The notes under the pieces were generated by a model. That model had not been told where the DNA came from. It made no database searches and was given only the letters and a program-made list of their open reading frames with translations. The position numbers were made by a program, and so were the translations under genes. Positions 62,581-64,000 of a stretch of DNA of 64,000 nucleotides are shown here, piece after piece; positions within the stretch are counted from its first letter, which is position 1, and the number at the start of each line of letters is the position of its first letter. Source of the DNA: Lineus longissimus (lineage: Eukaryota > Nemertea > Pilidiophora > Heteronemertea > Lineidae); NCBI RefSeq assembly GCF_910592395.1, contig NC_088318.1:14324349-14388348 (forward strand), read 5' to 3'.

Positions 62581-64000
62581 AACCGTGAAGAGTTTTCATT
62601 AAAAGCTCGTATAATGAAGTTAGCTGCGCGGTTCTTGACGTATAGATACATGTTACGCTAGTCAACCAGTCATTTCGGTTAGATTCATTACACGTGAGCA
62701 AGTCCACAACATTACTCACGAATAATGTGGACAAGTGAAAGATTATAGTACACGTCCTGCTACCATGTTAGCTGCAAGGTGGTGCTCAGCTGATAATGCG
62801 AATCGGAGTCTGGGGTGGATGCCATAGCTCTGGATGCTCCAGCACCATCTATCGGGGGTGATTTGCACCCACTTTAGTCCTAGATATGAAACAATGTAAT
62901 GATAGTCATCCGAGGTGATGTTGACTGGACCCCGAAAAAATAGAAGATAAAACTTCGGACCGACGGATTTTTCGTATGATTTTGGACGAGTTACCGCCCT
63001 GGATGAAGGACTGATCGGAATCATCTTATTCCTATAACAGCACGAAACAAATCCCCAAATTCCATGCATACAATTAAGCAAATGCCTGCAAAGTGGTCCT
63101 CCTGTATAAGGACTACTTGTCAATCGTAAAAAATCCTCGATATTACCCGCATTACAGTTCCGAGATCCCTTGTCACATGTTTATGTGCGGTGCTATGCTA
63201 AATCAATGCCTCAGCACGTTTTATAAAACCGGTCAGATTTGTATTTCAGGGCAATAAAATGAAAATGCGCCCCATGATGTCGCTGAGCTGTCGAGATATG
63301 CCACTGAAAGGCACGGACACGGCATAATAATCCACCAAGGGGGTTAGGAGGCTGTTTTACGGCCCAGGAGCGTGTTTGTGCTAGAGTCGTGTGAGGATAC
63401 GGTGAACCCGTGTTGACGAGATAGTCCGAGGGATTTACACATCCTGATTGCCAACCGACATTATCCTAACCCAAACTCGTTAATTTAATTAGTATAGAGC
63501 TAGTGAACGCAAATGTTATACGGTTAATAACGCTAAAAGGCTCCGGATATCTCCGCGACCCTTCACTGATGAGACCACTTCTTTCGGGTCGTTATGTTGT
63601 CAGTGTAATGAATTGCTCGGTCACGAGTTGACAAGCGACCAGATTGATACAAGGCGAAGGCTATGATCTGTTGGTCTCATCTGATGGACATCATGGCGTT
63701 GACGTTCTCTGGTGATACCAGGACTGCCCTTGGGAGAATCAACTGTCATACAGATGTCTAGCTCAGGTTAATCTCTATCAAACCGCTAGTCCGATCGGTG
63801 TCTACATCTTTCTTCGGCAGGATAACGGGTGGGTGCTGGTGTGGGTAGAGCTTTCTTTCTATCGGGAGGCCGTCGTGGGTTGTCGACTTCAAGCTGGCAC
63901 TCCTGTCCCTGTTTAAAATGACTAAAATATTCTCAACTGCACCTGAAAAACGCCGAAGAAAGAAGAGAGAGTCAATATTATAAAGGGTGGTGAAAACACA

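Larger units (their letters stand above)
50979..64000. other. Gene-free DNA upstream of Irx, distal part
   Basis: No gene recognised. The longest open frames (144 codons at 52732, 139 at 55724, 126 at 62743) show no domain, no repeat family and no splice-linked partners. An (ACATGT)n-like stretch lies at 57067-57095 and short homeodomain-core clusters at 59820-60120 and 63480-63620. The right edge may continue into further regulatory DNA. Confidence 0.6.

Overview
This is animal genomic DNA, and the only gene I can support in its 64 kb is one Iroquois-class (Irx) TALE homeobox gene on the minus strand. Seven coding exons between 35009 and 17280 join in frame through canonical GT/AG introns into a 441-residue protein. 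It has a short MSTSQ start, the CC..GRP.MTDP..GQTVCSC block seen in protostome Iroquois proteins, a complete TALE homeodomain with the PYP loop and the WFANARRR helix, an acidic tract, and the [12 protein letters not shown] block. The N-terminal block, the single compact gene, the AT-rich intergenic DNA and the excess of TACATGTA and TAGGCCTA palindromes suggest a marine invertebrate, probably a lophotrochozoan. The species cannot be fixed from this window.

Layout. 1-17079: gene-free DNA downstream of Irx, with one clear transposon, a 340-bp foldback element at 9595-9934 that has 126-bp terminal inverted repeats and a perfect 9-bp target duplication (Mutator-like MITE). 17084-35009: the Irx gene, with introns of about 5.7, 2.1, 2.4, 5.6, 0.18 and 0.4 kb. 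A consensus TATA box lies about 680 bp upstream of the ATG, on a segment bounded by two 150-bp inverted repeats (35451-35599 and 36476-36625). 36626-64000: gene-free DNA upstream of Irx, with a 47-bp tandem array (40740-41100), a two-copy 138-bp tandem duplication (50703-50978), a diverged 124-bp duplication (60412-60600) and several blocks dense in homeodomain, RUNX, Otx and Sox-like motifs.

A lone developmental regulator in tens of kilobases of non-coding DNA is what is expected of a genomic regulatory block, and Irx loci are a known bilaterian example (the Irx-Sowah block). No Sowah ankyrin-repeat exon was seen here. I found no new enzyme system, no CRISPR array, no RNA gene and no autonomous transposon. 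The observations most worth a second look are cis-regulatory: about two dozen TACATGTA palindromes, matching the reported DNA preference of Irx proteins, are somewhat denser in the Irx gene body; TGACA TALE-type sites cluster around the TATA box; the 47-bp array alternates an intact and a broken POU octamer; and three CTCF-like cores lie 29-30 bp apart inside a coding exon.
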